Below, in pieces: positions 8,033 through 14,619 of a DNA stretch of 64,000 nt. The DNA lies in IMG/VR virus record IMGVR_UViG_3300023180_000040, positions 1 to 64,000 of that record; one strand, 5' to 3'. The translations under genes and the position numbers were made by a program. Below the pieces are notes generated by a model. It had not been told where the DNA came from. It saw nothing but the letters and a program-made list of their open reading frames with translations, and did no database searches. The DNA is from a virus. Numbering within the stretch: position 1 is the first letter of the stretch; every line of letters starts with the position of its first letter.

Positions 8033-8560
8033 TCAACCTCCAAACTGCTGAATATAAGAATACATTGCGATACCGCTAGCCACTCCAACATTAAGAGAGC
8101 GGGTAGATCCAAACTGAGGAATATAAACAACGTCGTCAGCAAGATCCATAGCCTTGTCGGTAACTCCAATGCTTTCCTGCCCAAAAACCATAATAGTCTT
8201 TTCGTTCCAATCATACTCACGGATATCCTGTGCATTATTGTAGTTTTCAAATACTACCACACGATAGTCAGGATGAGCATCTACCGTATTCTGTAGAGAT
8301 GCACCAAACTTAAGATGCTCATAGTGATGAGTACCGACAGCACCGCGACGGTCCCACCTTCGACGCCCAAGAATCCATACTTCTTTTCCAGTAAAAGCAT
8401 TACAATTACGAATGGTAGTGGAAATATTAAAATCCTTGTCAAAGTTTTCGATTGCAACAACAAACGGAAACCTCACCTTATCTAAAGATGCCTTAATAGC
8501 ATCCTCATTCCAATACTTATAGTAATCAATAACATTACGGCTGTCAGTGGCTGTATTCAA
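8033..8560 (-). CDS. SpoU/TrmH-family (SPOUT) RNA methyltransferase
   Basis: 175 residues, a compact SPOUT enzyme. Family motifs: N-terminal-half NISTTIRNCNAFTGKEVWILG; then MVFGQESIGVTD; C-terminal IPQFGSTRSLNVGVASGIAMY, which forms the knotted SAM site with the conserved Arg/Ser-Leu-Asn. The family 2'-O-methylates tRNA or rRNA riboses. Its place inside the tRNA cluster suggests a tRNA substrate (for example G18), which is inference. The TTG start at 8560 was chosen for AAAGGA 7 bases upstream. Confidence 0.88.
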   Translation of the reverse strand: MNTATDSRNVIDYYKYWNEDAIKASLDKVRFPFVVAIENFDKDFNISTTIRNCNAFTGKEVWILGRRRWDRRGAVGTHHYEHLKFGASLQNTVDAHPDYRVVVFENYNNAQDIREYDWNEKTIMVFGQESIGVTDKAMDLADDVVYIPQFGSTRSLNVGVASGIAMYSYIQQFGG

Positions 8561-8580
8561 ATTACAGTCCTTTCTCTATA

Positions 8581-8745
8581 TTATTTTAATAATGGAGAGT
8601 TATCATATAACGGTCCATGCTCATCTTGAACTATAGCATAAGCATGAAAAATGTCTATGTTATAGATATCACATATAACTTCAATTGAAGATATCATATT
8701 ATCAGGATATTTTTCTATTGCATATAATATTTGTTGATTAGTCAT
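8581..8745 (-). CDS. Small hypothetical protein (54 aa)
   Basis: Reads MTNQQILYAIEKYPDNMISS and ends DEHGPLYDNSPLLK. It starts just after the 3' end of tRNA-Lys. The ribosome-binding site would have to lie in the tRNA's 3' end (weak). Composition looks protein-like. Function unknown. Confidence 0.5.
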   Translation of the reverse strand: MTNQQILYAIEKYPDNMISSIEVICDIYNIDIFHAYAIVQDEHGPLYDNSPLLK

Positions 8746-8746
8746 A

Positions 8747-8820
8747 GTGGCCCCACTAGGATTCGAACCTAGACCTGAAGGATTAAAAGTCCCCTACGCT
8801 GCCATTACGCCATAGAGCCA
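8747..8820 (-). tRNA. tRNA-Lys (TTT)
   Basis: Cloverleaf with anticodon loop CTTTTAA (anticodon TTT), 5-bp anticodon stem and T arm CTAGG-TTCGAAT-CCTAG. Acceptor TGGCTCT pairs with GGGGCCA, including G-U pairs. The discriminator reads C, unusual for Lys. CCA is not encoded. Confidence 0.87.
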
Positions 8821-8824
8821 TATA

Positions 8825-8911
8825 TTAATCTTTAAGTCCCCAATATAAAAACCATAAGAATATTATAACAAGGACTACAAAGAAAAACCAGTCATACCAC
8901 TGCCAATTCAA
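8825..8911 (-). CDS. Possible 28-residue membrane peptide
   Basis: A TTG start directly after the stop of the upstream membrane protein (TAATTG). It reads MNWQWYDWFFFVVLVIIFL and then WFLYWGLKD: one long hydrophobic helix with aromatic ends. No strong ribosome-binding site of its own, so it would depend on coupling. It lies between that gene and tRNA-Lys. Confidence 0.35.
   Translation of the reverse strand: MNWQWYDWFFFVVLVIIFLWFLYWGLKD
8862..8870 (-). promoter_or_regulatory. Extended -10 promoter TGTTATAAT
   Basis: Minus-strand TGnTATAAT element about 42 bases upstream of tRNA-Lys. It could drive tRNA-Lys and the genes beyond it. Confidence 0.45.
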
Positions 8912-9136
8912 TTAGTTTTCTTTCTGTTTCCATCTTTTATAGTTTATCACATAAATCGTTATGTATCCAACGGTGAGTAAGATAAATCCGTATTGTTTAG
9001 TCATTATACCATAAAAAGTCCAAAGGATTTCTAGGCAACCTAAATAAATCCAAGCCCAAAGTCGGTATTTCCCTACATTCCACATTCCAATTAAACTGAG
9101 TACTGCAAGCACCCAAGAAAGTATATAGATATTCAT
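8912..9136 (-). CDS. Small membrane protein, about three helices
   Basis: 74 residues. Hydrophobic segments lie at about 2-18, 28-44 and 49-65, ending in a basic tail (NYKRWKQKEN). AGAGGAT lies upstream of ATG 9136. The arrangement weakly resembles a piece of a PnuC-type transporter, but it is too short to call. It lies between tRNA genes on the same strand. Confidence 0.6.
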   Translation of the reverse strand: MNIYILSWVLAVLSLIGMWNVGKYRLWAWIYLGCLEILWTFYGIMTKQYGFILLTVGYITIYVINYKRWKQKEN

Positions 9137-9182
9137 AATATTATCCTCTATTACTTATGCTTAGTAATAAAAGATAAATAAA

Positions 9183-9253
9183 ATCCGGGACTAGGATTCG
9201 AACCTAGATTAGAAGGTCCAAAGCCTTCTGTCCTACCATTAGACGATCCCGGA
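9183..9253 (-). tRNA. tRNA-Gln (TTG)
   Basis: Cloverleaf with anticodon loop CTTTGGA (anticodon TTG), anticodon stem GAAGG/CCTTC, T arm CTAGG-TTCGAAT-CCTAG and acceptor TCCGGGA/TCCCGGA. CCA is not encoded. Confidence 0.9.
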
Positions 9254-9260
9254 GTAAAAC

Positions 9261-9428
9261 TTATTCAGTAACTTGTACTTCTTCTTGTTTAGTGGGTCGC
9301 AACCCAGCCTTTTTAATATTTTTATGCTCTTCTAGCATTTCTTGATGCTTTCGTTGACGTTCAACTTTATTTATTAACGCCCACATTTGATCACGTTGTC
9401 TACGCCACCGATGCTTTGCTCTTGCCAT
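9261..9428 (-). CDS. Small basic protein (55 aa)
   Basis: Begins MARAKHRWRRQRDQMWALIN and is highly basic and helical. The start at 9428 was preferred over an upstream ATG at 9461 because AGGAGG lies 5 bases before it, and the upstream form would run into tRNA-Glu. It may bind nucleic acid, judged only by charge. Confidence 0.6.
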   Translation of the reverse strand: MARAKHRWRRQRDQMWALINKVERQRKHQEMLEEHKNIKKAGLRPTKQEEVQVTE

Positions 9429-9453
9429 TATTCCTCCTATTTTTAAATAGTGA

Positions 9454-9526
9454 TAGCGCATAGGGGGTTCGAACCCCTGTTGCGGGAATGAAAGTCCCGA
9501 GTCCTAGACCACTAGACGAATGCGCC
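9454..9526 (-). tRNA. tRNA-Glu (TTC)
   Basis: Anticodon loop CTTTCAT (anticodon TTC), stem CGGGA/TCCCG, T arm AGGGG-TTCGAAC-CCCCT, acceptor GGCGCAT/ATGCGCT with a terminal G-U. Discriminator A, no encoded CCA. Confidence 0.9.
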
Positions 9527-9537
9527 CTATAAGTTTG

Positions 9538-9546
9538 ATTATATCA
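9538..9546 (-). promoter_or_regulatory. Extended -10 promoter TGATATAAT
   Basis: Exact minus-strand TGnTATAAT whose predicted start (about 9531) lies a few bases before the 5' end of tRNA-Glu at 9526, as expected for a tRNA promoter. Confidence 0.6.
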
Positions 9547-9561
9547 AAACCAAAATAGTTT

Positions 9562-9768
9562 TTATAGTTCTAAGTTTGGATCTTTTAAAGCATTTTGTAA
9601 TCTTATCCATGCTTTTTCTTCTGCTTCTAGGTATGATTCAGCAGAAAAATAATTTTTATAAGTTTTACTTATATGAATGTAGTCAGATTTAGCCCTTTGG
9701 AACTCATCAAACGGATCATCCATTGGTCTATAATCTATATCATTAGTCATTGTTTCTTCTTCAACCAT
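9562..9768 (-). CDS. Small acidic protein (68 aa)
   Basis: Begins MVEEETMTNDIDYRPMDDPF and is followed by a helical, charged region. AAAGGA lies 8 bases before ATG 9768, a better site than the one before the internal ATG at codon 7. No domain recognised. Confidence 0.6.
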   Translation of the reverse strand: MVEEETMTNDIDYRPMDDPFDEFQRAKSDYIHISKTYKNYFSAESYLEAEEKAWIRLQNALKDPNLEL

Positions 9769-9828
9769 AGTCGCAATCCTTTGTTATTAGTTTCCGTAAT
9801 AGAAAATAATTATGCACTATTTTTTTAG

Positions 9829-9911
9829 TAGGGGCGGTGGGAGTCGAACCCACAAACCTTACAGGTTAAGGATTTTAAGTCCTCTGCGTATGCCAATTCC
9901 GCCACGCCCCC
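9829..9911 (-). tRNA. tRNA-Leu (TAA)
   Basis: Type II tRNA with a long variable arm. Anticodon loop CTTAAAA (anticodon TAA), T arm GTGGG-TTCGACT-CCCAC, acceptor GGGGGCG/CGCCCCT. Discriminator A, no encoded CCA. Confidence 0.9.
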
Positions 9912-9952
9912 TTATTTCTTTTTGTCATGTATGCTCATATTAGTTCTTTTCA

Positions 9953-10024
9953 TCGGCCCACTGGGAATCGAACCCAGATTACGACTTTATAAGAGTCGCG
10001 TCCTAACCGTTGAACGATGGGCCA
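9953..10024 (-). tRNA. tRNA-Ile (TAT)
   Basis: Anticodon loop CTTATAA (anticodon TAT), stem CGACT/AGTCG, T arm CTGGG-TTCGATT-CCCAG, acceptor TGGCCCA/TGGGCCG. It would read AUA directly, whereas most bacteria use a lysidine-modified CAT tRNA for that codon. Discriminator A, no encoded CCA. Confidence 0.87.
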
Positions 10025-10025
10025 G

Positions 10026-10107
10026 TAGGGAAGGAGGGACTTGAACCCCCACGCCTTGCGGCAACGGATTTTGAGTCCGTCGTGTCTGCCAATTTCACCA
10101 CTTCCCC
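10026..10107 (-). tRNA. tRNA-Leu (CAA)
   Basis: Type II tRNA with a long variable arm. Anticodon loop CTCAAAA (anticodon CAA), stem ACGGA/TCCGT, acceptor GGGGAAG/CTTCCCT. Discriminator A, no encoded CCA. Second leucine tRNA of the cluster; together they cover TTA and TTG. Confidence 0.9.
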
Positions 10108-10110
10108 TCA

Positions 10111-10184
10111 TGGGCAAGGAGGGACTTGAACCCCCGACTTCCTGCGTGTAAAGCAGGCACTCTGACCAACTGAGTTACTCGCCC
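10111..10184 (-). tRNA. tRNA-Val (TAC)
   Basis: Anticodon loop TTTACAC (anticodon TAC), stem CCTGC/GCAGG, acceptor GGGCGAG/CTTGCCC, discriminator A, no encoded CCA. Confidence 0.9.
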
Positions 10185-10187
10185 AAA

Positions 10188-10260
<73 letters not shown>

Positions 10261-10267
10261 AGGATTA

Positions 10268-10447
10268 TTAACCTGTTAATCCTATACCGCTTGGTCTATC
10301 CTTTTGCATCTGATCTGCCCACTGTTGGGCTTTCTTAACGCGAGGACGCTCTGCCGAAGGCATGCGATCCTGCTCTGACTTATTTGGATGAAGTACTTCG
10401 GGAGTCCCCTTGCGAGGATCTGTGTTCTTCTTACGCTCATTAACCAT
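10268..10447 (-). CDS. Small basic hydrophilic protein (59 aa)
   Basis: Begins MVNERKKNTDPRKGTPEV, rich in Lys/Arg/Pro and probably disordered. The start at 10447 was chosen because GGAG lies 6 bases before it; an ATG at 10459 has no such site. A TGATATAAT promoter lies 25 bases upstream. Function unknown. Confidence 0.6.
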   Translation of the reverse strand: MVNERKKNTDPRKGTPEVLHPNKSEQDRMPSAERPRVKKAQQWADQMQKDRPSGIGLTG

Positions 10448-10471
10448 ATCATACTCCAATCTGTTTTTTAC

Positions 10472-10480
10472 ATTATATCA
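10472..10480 (-). promoter_or_regulatory. Extended -10 promoter TGATATAAT
   Basis: Exact minus-strand TGnTATAAT between tRNA-Gly and the small protein starting at 10447. It would drive that gene and probably the tRNA run Arg, Val, Leu, Ile, Leu beyond it. Confidence 0.6.
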
Positions 10481-10487
10481 TACTGCA

Positions 10488-10558
10488 AGCGGCTAGTCGG
10501 AATCGAACCGACGAATATGGCTTGGAAGGCCAACGTTTTACCCCTAAACTATAGCCGC
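10488..10558 (-). tRNA. tRNA-Gly (TCC)
   Basis: Anticodon loop CTTCCAA (anticodon TCC), T arm GTCGG-TTCGATT-CCGAC, acceptor GCGGCTA/TAGCCGC, discriminator T as usual for Gly. No encoded CCA. Confidence 0.9.
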
Positions 10559-10561
10559 ATA

Positions 10562-10633
10562 CTCGGGAGGCAGGATTCGAACCTGCGACATATCGGTTAA
10601 CAGCCGACTGTTCTACCACTGAACTACTCCCGA
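10562..10633 (-). tRNA. tRNA-Asn (GTT)
   Basis: Anticodon loop CTGTTAA (anticodon GTT), stem GTCGG/CCGAT, T arm GCAGG-TTCGAAT-CCTGC, acceptor TCGGGAG/CTCCCGA, discriminator G. No encoded CCA. The only tRNA of the set with G34. Confidence 0.9.
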
Positions 10634-10635
10634 AC

Positions 10636-10657
10636 GTTGCTATTTAATTATAGCAAC
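10636..10657 (-). promoter_or_regulatory. TGCTATAAT promoter inside a perfect palindrome
   Basis: Minus-strand TGCTATAAT (10647-10655) whose predicted start, about 10640, lies just before tRNA-Asn. The element sits in an 8-bp perfect inverted repeat (GTTGCTAT, 6-base gap, ATAGCAAC). The palindrome could be an operator, or a weak hairpin at the end of the ribonucleotide reductase transcript, but no T run follows it. Confidence 0.5.
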
Positions 10658-10662
10658 TAACC

Positions 10663-12471
10663 TTATGCAGCAGCAACTTCTTCTAAATCTGGAATATCGC
10701 AAACCCCACCAACACACTCAAGAGAATTAAGTTCAGCAAAGTTAGATCCTTCAATGACAATACCTTGCTCTTCAATAATCTTTTTAGCCTCTGCTACAGG
10801 AATGTGTTCTAGTGGCTCTTCTCCGCGAGAACCTTGACGATAAATAGTTGTTCCCTTGCATGAATCAAGGTATTGTAACCATAAGTCGCTAAGATTGTCA
10901 AGTGGATACTCTTTTGGAAGATTAATTGTCTTTGATACTGCATTATCAATGTGCTTTTGCACAGTCTTCTGCATTTCAAAATGTGCTTCTACAGGAATGT
11001 CATAAGCACCAACGGCAATCTCACCAAACTCCTTATATTCATCTGTAATAACAAGTTCTTGTTTTTTCTGGTCACGACCTTTTTCATCGCTAACACGATA
11101 ACGACGCCAGTATACGGGAGCAAACAAAGGCTCAATGCCGCTAGTTACACCAGATACCATAGAAGTAGTTCCGGTAGGAGCAATAGTCATAAGGGCACAG
11201 TTGCGAAGACCGTGAGCCTTGATCTTGTTACGAATACCACGCTTAAGCGTCTTAGCAAAACCACCTTGCAAATATTTGTCACGATCAAAACCGGGGAATG
11301 GTCCCTTCTCAGCAGCAAGAGTTGCAGAAGCATCATAGGCTACATTCTTGTAAAACTCAAATAGTTTATTAACGAATTCAAATCCTTCTTCTGAATCGTA
11401 ACGAAGACCCAATTTTAAAAGCATAGTGTGAAGTCCCATAACGCCAGCGCCAAGGCGACGGTTCATGTGGCACTTCTCTTGAATCTCAGGAAGAGGAAAA
11501 TGATTAACATCAAGTACATTATCTAAGAAACGAACAGCAAGACGAATTGAAGCATCAAACTGGTCCCAATCAAATTCTCCGTCCTTAACAAATCTTGGAA
11601 GGACCAAAGAGCCAAGATCACAACAATCATATGCGCCTAACCAAATTTCACCACAAGGATTAGTAGAAATAAGTTCTTCATAGTAGTATATGTTGTTCAT
11701 CTTGTTTGCAAGGTGCCCATTAAGAACACCCGGCTCACCAGAATTCCACGCATTTGTTACAAGAGTCTCCCAAACTTCTTTAGCCTTAAGGATTTCACCA
11801 GTTGGGAGTCCATTGAATTCTAATACAATATCACCATCTTCTTGAACTAATCTTACAAATTCTTCTGTTGGCATATTAAGAACAACAGAAATGTTTGCAT
11901 TTTCAAGTTCTTGACGATCTAGTTTAACGTGAAGAAACTCTTCAAGATCTGGGTGATTAATATTAAGGCACTGCATAAGAGCAGCACGACGCCCACCGCC
12001 TTGACGAAGTTCATTAGCGATACCGTCTTGCATCTTCATAGCAGACACAGCACCTGTTGATACTCCACCAGTTCCCTTAATTGCGAATCCGCGAGGACGG
12101 GGCTTTGAATAGTTTGCTCCAATGCCGCCACCTAAACCTGAAATAACAGTAGTGTCATAAAGCATCTTTCCCCAACCTTCTCGGGAATCGTCTACTGGAA
12201 TAACAAAACAGTTAAGTAACTGTCCCTTTGGACGACCAGCCCCGTACCAAATACGACCACCGGGCATAAACCTATTTGTTACCAATTCCTCATAAAATTT
12301 TTCTGAGTACTTGTTAACTTTTCCATTAGTCTCTGCGTCAGCGATATGACGCGCAACTCTTTCGCAGGCTTCTTCCCAAGTCTCTTCTTCATTTCTAGCG
12401 TATCTCTCTTTAAAAATAATCTCTCCAAGTCCAGACGGACTAAACTTTTGCTGCTTCTCGTTCTCTTCCAT
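10663..12471 (-). CDS. nrdJ: Adenosylcobalamin-dependent ribonucleotide reductase (class II)
   Basis: 602 residues from ATG 12471, chosen because AAAGGAG lies 6 bases before it; the frame extends 8 codons further without such a site. The class II barrel is clear: MPGGRIWYGAG, LLNCFVIPVDD, SGLGGGIGANYS, RRAALMQCLNI, then the radical/redox site STNPCGEIWLGAYDCCDLGS, APTGTTSMVSGVTSGIEP, and the C-terminal cysteine pair LECVGGVCD. It makes deoxyribonucleotides from ribonucleotides with B12, independent of oxygen. No NrdB-type subunit is present, as expected for this class. It supplies dNTPs alongside Dut, ThyX and the dNMP kinase. Confidence 0.93.
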   Translation of the reverse strand: MEENEKQQKFSPSGLGEIIFKERYARNEEETWEEACERVARHIADAETNGKVNKYSEKFYEELVTNRFMPGGRIWYGAGRPKGQLLNCFVIPVDDSREGWGKMLYDTTVISGLGGGIGANYSKPRPRGFAIKGTGGVSTGAVSAMKMQDGIANELRQGGGRRAALMQCLNINHPDLEEFLHVKLDRQELENANISVVLNMPTEEFVRLVQEDGDIVLEFNGLPTGEILKAKEVWETLVTNAWNSGEPGVLNGHLANKMNNIYYYEELISTNPCGEIWLGAYDCCDLGSLVLPRFVKDGEFDWDQFDASIRLAVRFLDNVLDVNHFPLPEIQEKCHMNRRLGAGVMGLHTMLLKLGLRYDSEEGFEFVNKLFEFYKNVAYDASATLAAEKGPFPGFDRDKYLQGGFAKTLKRGIRNKIKAHGLRNCALMTIAPTGTTSMVSGVTSGIEPLFAPVYWRRYRVSDEKGRDQKKQELVITDEYKEFGEIAVGAYDIPVEAHFEMQKTVQKHIDNAVSKTINLPKEYPLDNLSDLWLQYLDSCKGTTIYRQGSRGEEPLEHIPVAEAKKIIEEQGIVIEGSNFAELNSLECVGGVCDIPDLEEVAAA

Positions 12472-12535
12472 TCTACGCTCCTTTAAATACAACAAAGTAC
12501 ACTTTACATTACAGTAACTAAAAATAATTTAGATC

Positions 12536-12970
12536 TTACTTTCCAGAAGATCCGAACCCGCCGACACCCCTACCGTCGTGTGAAGGTGGAAGTTCGTTAA
12601 CTTCTTCAAGAGAAACGCGCTCATGTTGAACAATAACTAATTGCGCGATCTTGTCTCCCTTTTTAATCTTATAGATATTGTTAGACAAATTTAAAAGCAT
12701 TACTTTTACTTCTCCACGGTATCCAGAATCAATAAGTCCGGGAGCGTTAGGGATGATAATGCCTTTCTTGCCCATAGAAGAGCGCGGAAGTACTAATCCG
12801 CAATATCCTAATGGAATAGCAATGCCTATCCCGGTACTAACTGAATTTACTTCACCCAAGTATAGAGTATAGTCTTCACAGGCAACCAAGTCAAGACCAG
12901 CATCTCCATTGTGAGCAACTTCTGGGACTACAGCGTTATTATTTGATAAAATAATAGGTAAATGAAACAT
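12536..12970 (-). CDS. dut: dUTP diphosphatase (trimeric dUTPase)
   Basis: 144 residues with all five motifs of the trimeric family: NGDAGLDL, LPRSSMGKKG, PGLIDSGYRGEVKV, KKGDKIAQLVI and the flexible C-terminal RGVGGFGSSGK. It hydrolyses dUTP to dUMP, keeping uracil out of DNA and feeding ThyX. First gene of the minus-strand block, divergent from the plus-strand gene at 13048. Confidence 0.95.
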   Translation of the reverse strand: MFHLPIILSNNNAVVPEVAHNGDAGLDLVACEDYTLYLGEVNSVSTGIGIAIPLGYCGLVLPRSSMGKKGIIIPNAPGLIDSGYRGEVKVMLLNLSNNIYKIKKGDKIAQLVIVQHERVSLEEVNELPPSHDGRGVGGFGSSGK

Positions 12971-13020
12971 TTAAGTAATGACCCCTTTTTCACTAAATAA
13001 GGTTGTTATTCTAAGCCTTA

Positions 13021-13034
13021 AGATATAGATATCT
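13021..13034. promoter_or_regulatory. Palindrome in the dut / 13048 divergent region
   Basis: AGATAT-AG-ATATCT, 6-bp arms, in the 77-base gap between divergent genes and 13 bases before ATG 13048. It could be an operator, but AT-rich palindromes of this size also occur by chance. Confidence 0.25.
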
Positions 13035-13047
13035 AAAGAGAATAATT

Positions 13048-14619
13048 ATGCAATATAGATTTATTTGGAATATAGATCAAGATCAAATTCACTTTGTAAA
13101 TAATTTTGATTTTGAAGAACCCCTAGAAGATAATTATATCACAGGAGACTATCTTCCTGCTGATAAATCTATTTCTTTATATAAAGAAGATGTTAAAGTT
13201 CCAATAAATTTAGATTATTTTGTTCGTCTATGGAAAGCGTCTGAACCAGATAAAGAGATTGTTAGAGAAAGAGTAGAGGTAGTGAGTTTAAATAAAGTTT
13301 CAAACGTTAGACTTGCCTCAAGTCAAGAAGAAAAGTTGGTCGCCCAGTTTTTAATTGCTGAACATGGTCAAGATAGTATGTTAAATCTAGATAAACTTTT
13401 TGAAGCAAATCCTACTCCCGATGATGTAAGAAGATACTTTATTCCTTTTATAAAGAAGTTTAATCAAAACACTTTTAAGCAATTCCCTGACAACCTTCCT
13501 AGAAACGCAAAGCAATGGAGAGCCTTATCAGAAGAAGAAGTTTTTGCTTATGTAGAATATTTTGCAAATAATATATCAAGAGGCGATCAACAACTTGCTA
13601 ATTCTTTAACTCAAGCAATGATGGATAAATGGGAAATGGATGGAGTTCCATTTGATCCTGCGGAATATATCATAGATGAGGGAATGATAAACTGGAATGA
13701 AGTTCGATCTTTACTATTAAGAGAATTTGGCAATTCATTTAATTTGTTTTCTAAATGGGAAAAAGTTTCTGACTATGGAGGCTGGACAAACTGGGAAACG
13801 TTTTTGACAAATAACATTATGGAAAACGAATTTAATATATATAAATATTTTTTAGATTTAGCAAAAAAAGCCATTAGTAAATACCCAAGTGAAACTTTTT
13901 TTGAATTAAAAGAAGTTTGGCGTGAAAAAATTGAAGAAATGGTTATTGATGTACATAACAGAACCTGTGACGAAACAGAACGAATTGATGATATTCTGAA
14001 AGTAGACTTTGATGAAATTTTAGGTCATTGGTTTGAAAAAGTAAACGAAGAATTAGGTTACGATGAAGTTTATTCTTTACAAAGAAAAAATCAAATTCTA
14101 GATAAGTGGGAACCCGAAAGTTGGTGGAAAGGGTCTAAATGGAATAAAATCTCAGATCATAATGGCTGGACAAACTGGGAAACTTGGAACGTTAATCTTA
14201 TGATGGAAAACGATTATGATGACTATTTGTATTTTACGGATTTAGCAAAGAAAAATATTTCTGTTGATGACTTTGCTATGGCAGCAATCGAAAGAGTAAT
14301 TGGTCCATATAATGAACAACTTAGAAACGATTTTGCTGAATATACCGATGAAGAAGAAATTTTAATGCAATTAGAAAATGATGATCAAAAATGGCGAAGC
14401 GATGCTGAAAGAAGATATCCAGACGATCCAGAGGCTCAAGAAGATTATATTAGAAAAATGCGAGAGATTGTTTATGGCCTAATGGGAATTCCTGAACCGA
14501 CAGATATAGCAAATCATTGGCTAGATGAGTCCAAAGTGAACTGGCAAGAAATTTACGAACATTGGATTAACAATACAAAAGAATCAAGTTGGAAGGTATT
14601 GAAGTGGAAGAGAATTTAA
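13048..14619 (+). CDS. Unknown protein with duplicated GWTNWET motif
   Basis: 523 residues. Two copies of a tryptophan-rich unit lie about 120 residues apart: SDYGGWTNWETFLTNNIMEN (about 243-262) and SDHNGWTNWETWNVNLMMEN (about 370-389). Each is followed by a Y-F-x-DLAKK helix, so the middle of the protein is an internal duplication. Similar NW-x-TW modules occur in small phage proteins of unknown role. It also has two INW/VNW-x-E elements and ends SSWKVLKWKRI, a tail shared with two nearby proteins. It overlaps the next gene. Its place beside the lysis and structural genes may mean a virion role, which is inference. Confidence 0.7.
   Translation: MQYRFIWNIDQDQIHFVNNFDFEEPLEDNYITGDYLPADKSISLYKEDVKVPINLDYFVRLWKASEPDKEIVRERVEVVSLNKVSNVRLASSQEEKLVAQFLIAEHGQDSMLNLDKLFEANPTPDDVRRYFIPFIKKFNQNTFKQFPDNLPRNAKQWRALSEEEVFAYVEYFANNISRGDQQLANSLTQAMMDKWEMDGVPFDPAEYIIDEGMINWNEVRSLLLREFGNSFNLFSKWEKVSDYGGWTNWETFLTNNIMENEFNIYKYFLDLAKKAISKYPSETFFELKEVWREKIEEMVIDVHNRTCDETERIDDILKVDFDEILGHWFEKVNEELGYDEVYSLQRKNQILDKWEPESWWKGSKWNKISDHNGWTNWETWNVNLMMENDYDDYLYFTDLAKKNISVDDFAMAAIERVIGPYNEQLRNDFAEYTDEEEILMQLENDDQKWRSDAERRYPDDPEAQEDYIRKMREIVYGLMGIPEPTDIANHWLDESKVNWQEIYEHWINNTKESSWKVLKWKRI

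Noticed and set aside
10951-11364. Open frame opposite nrdJ
   Set aside because: Antisense to a strongly conserved gene, no ribosome-binding site, and composition of a shadow frame.
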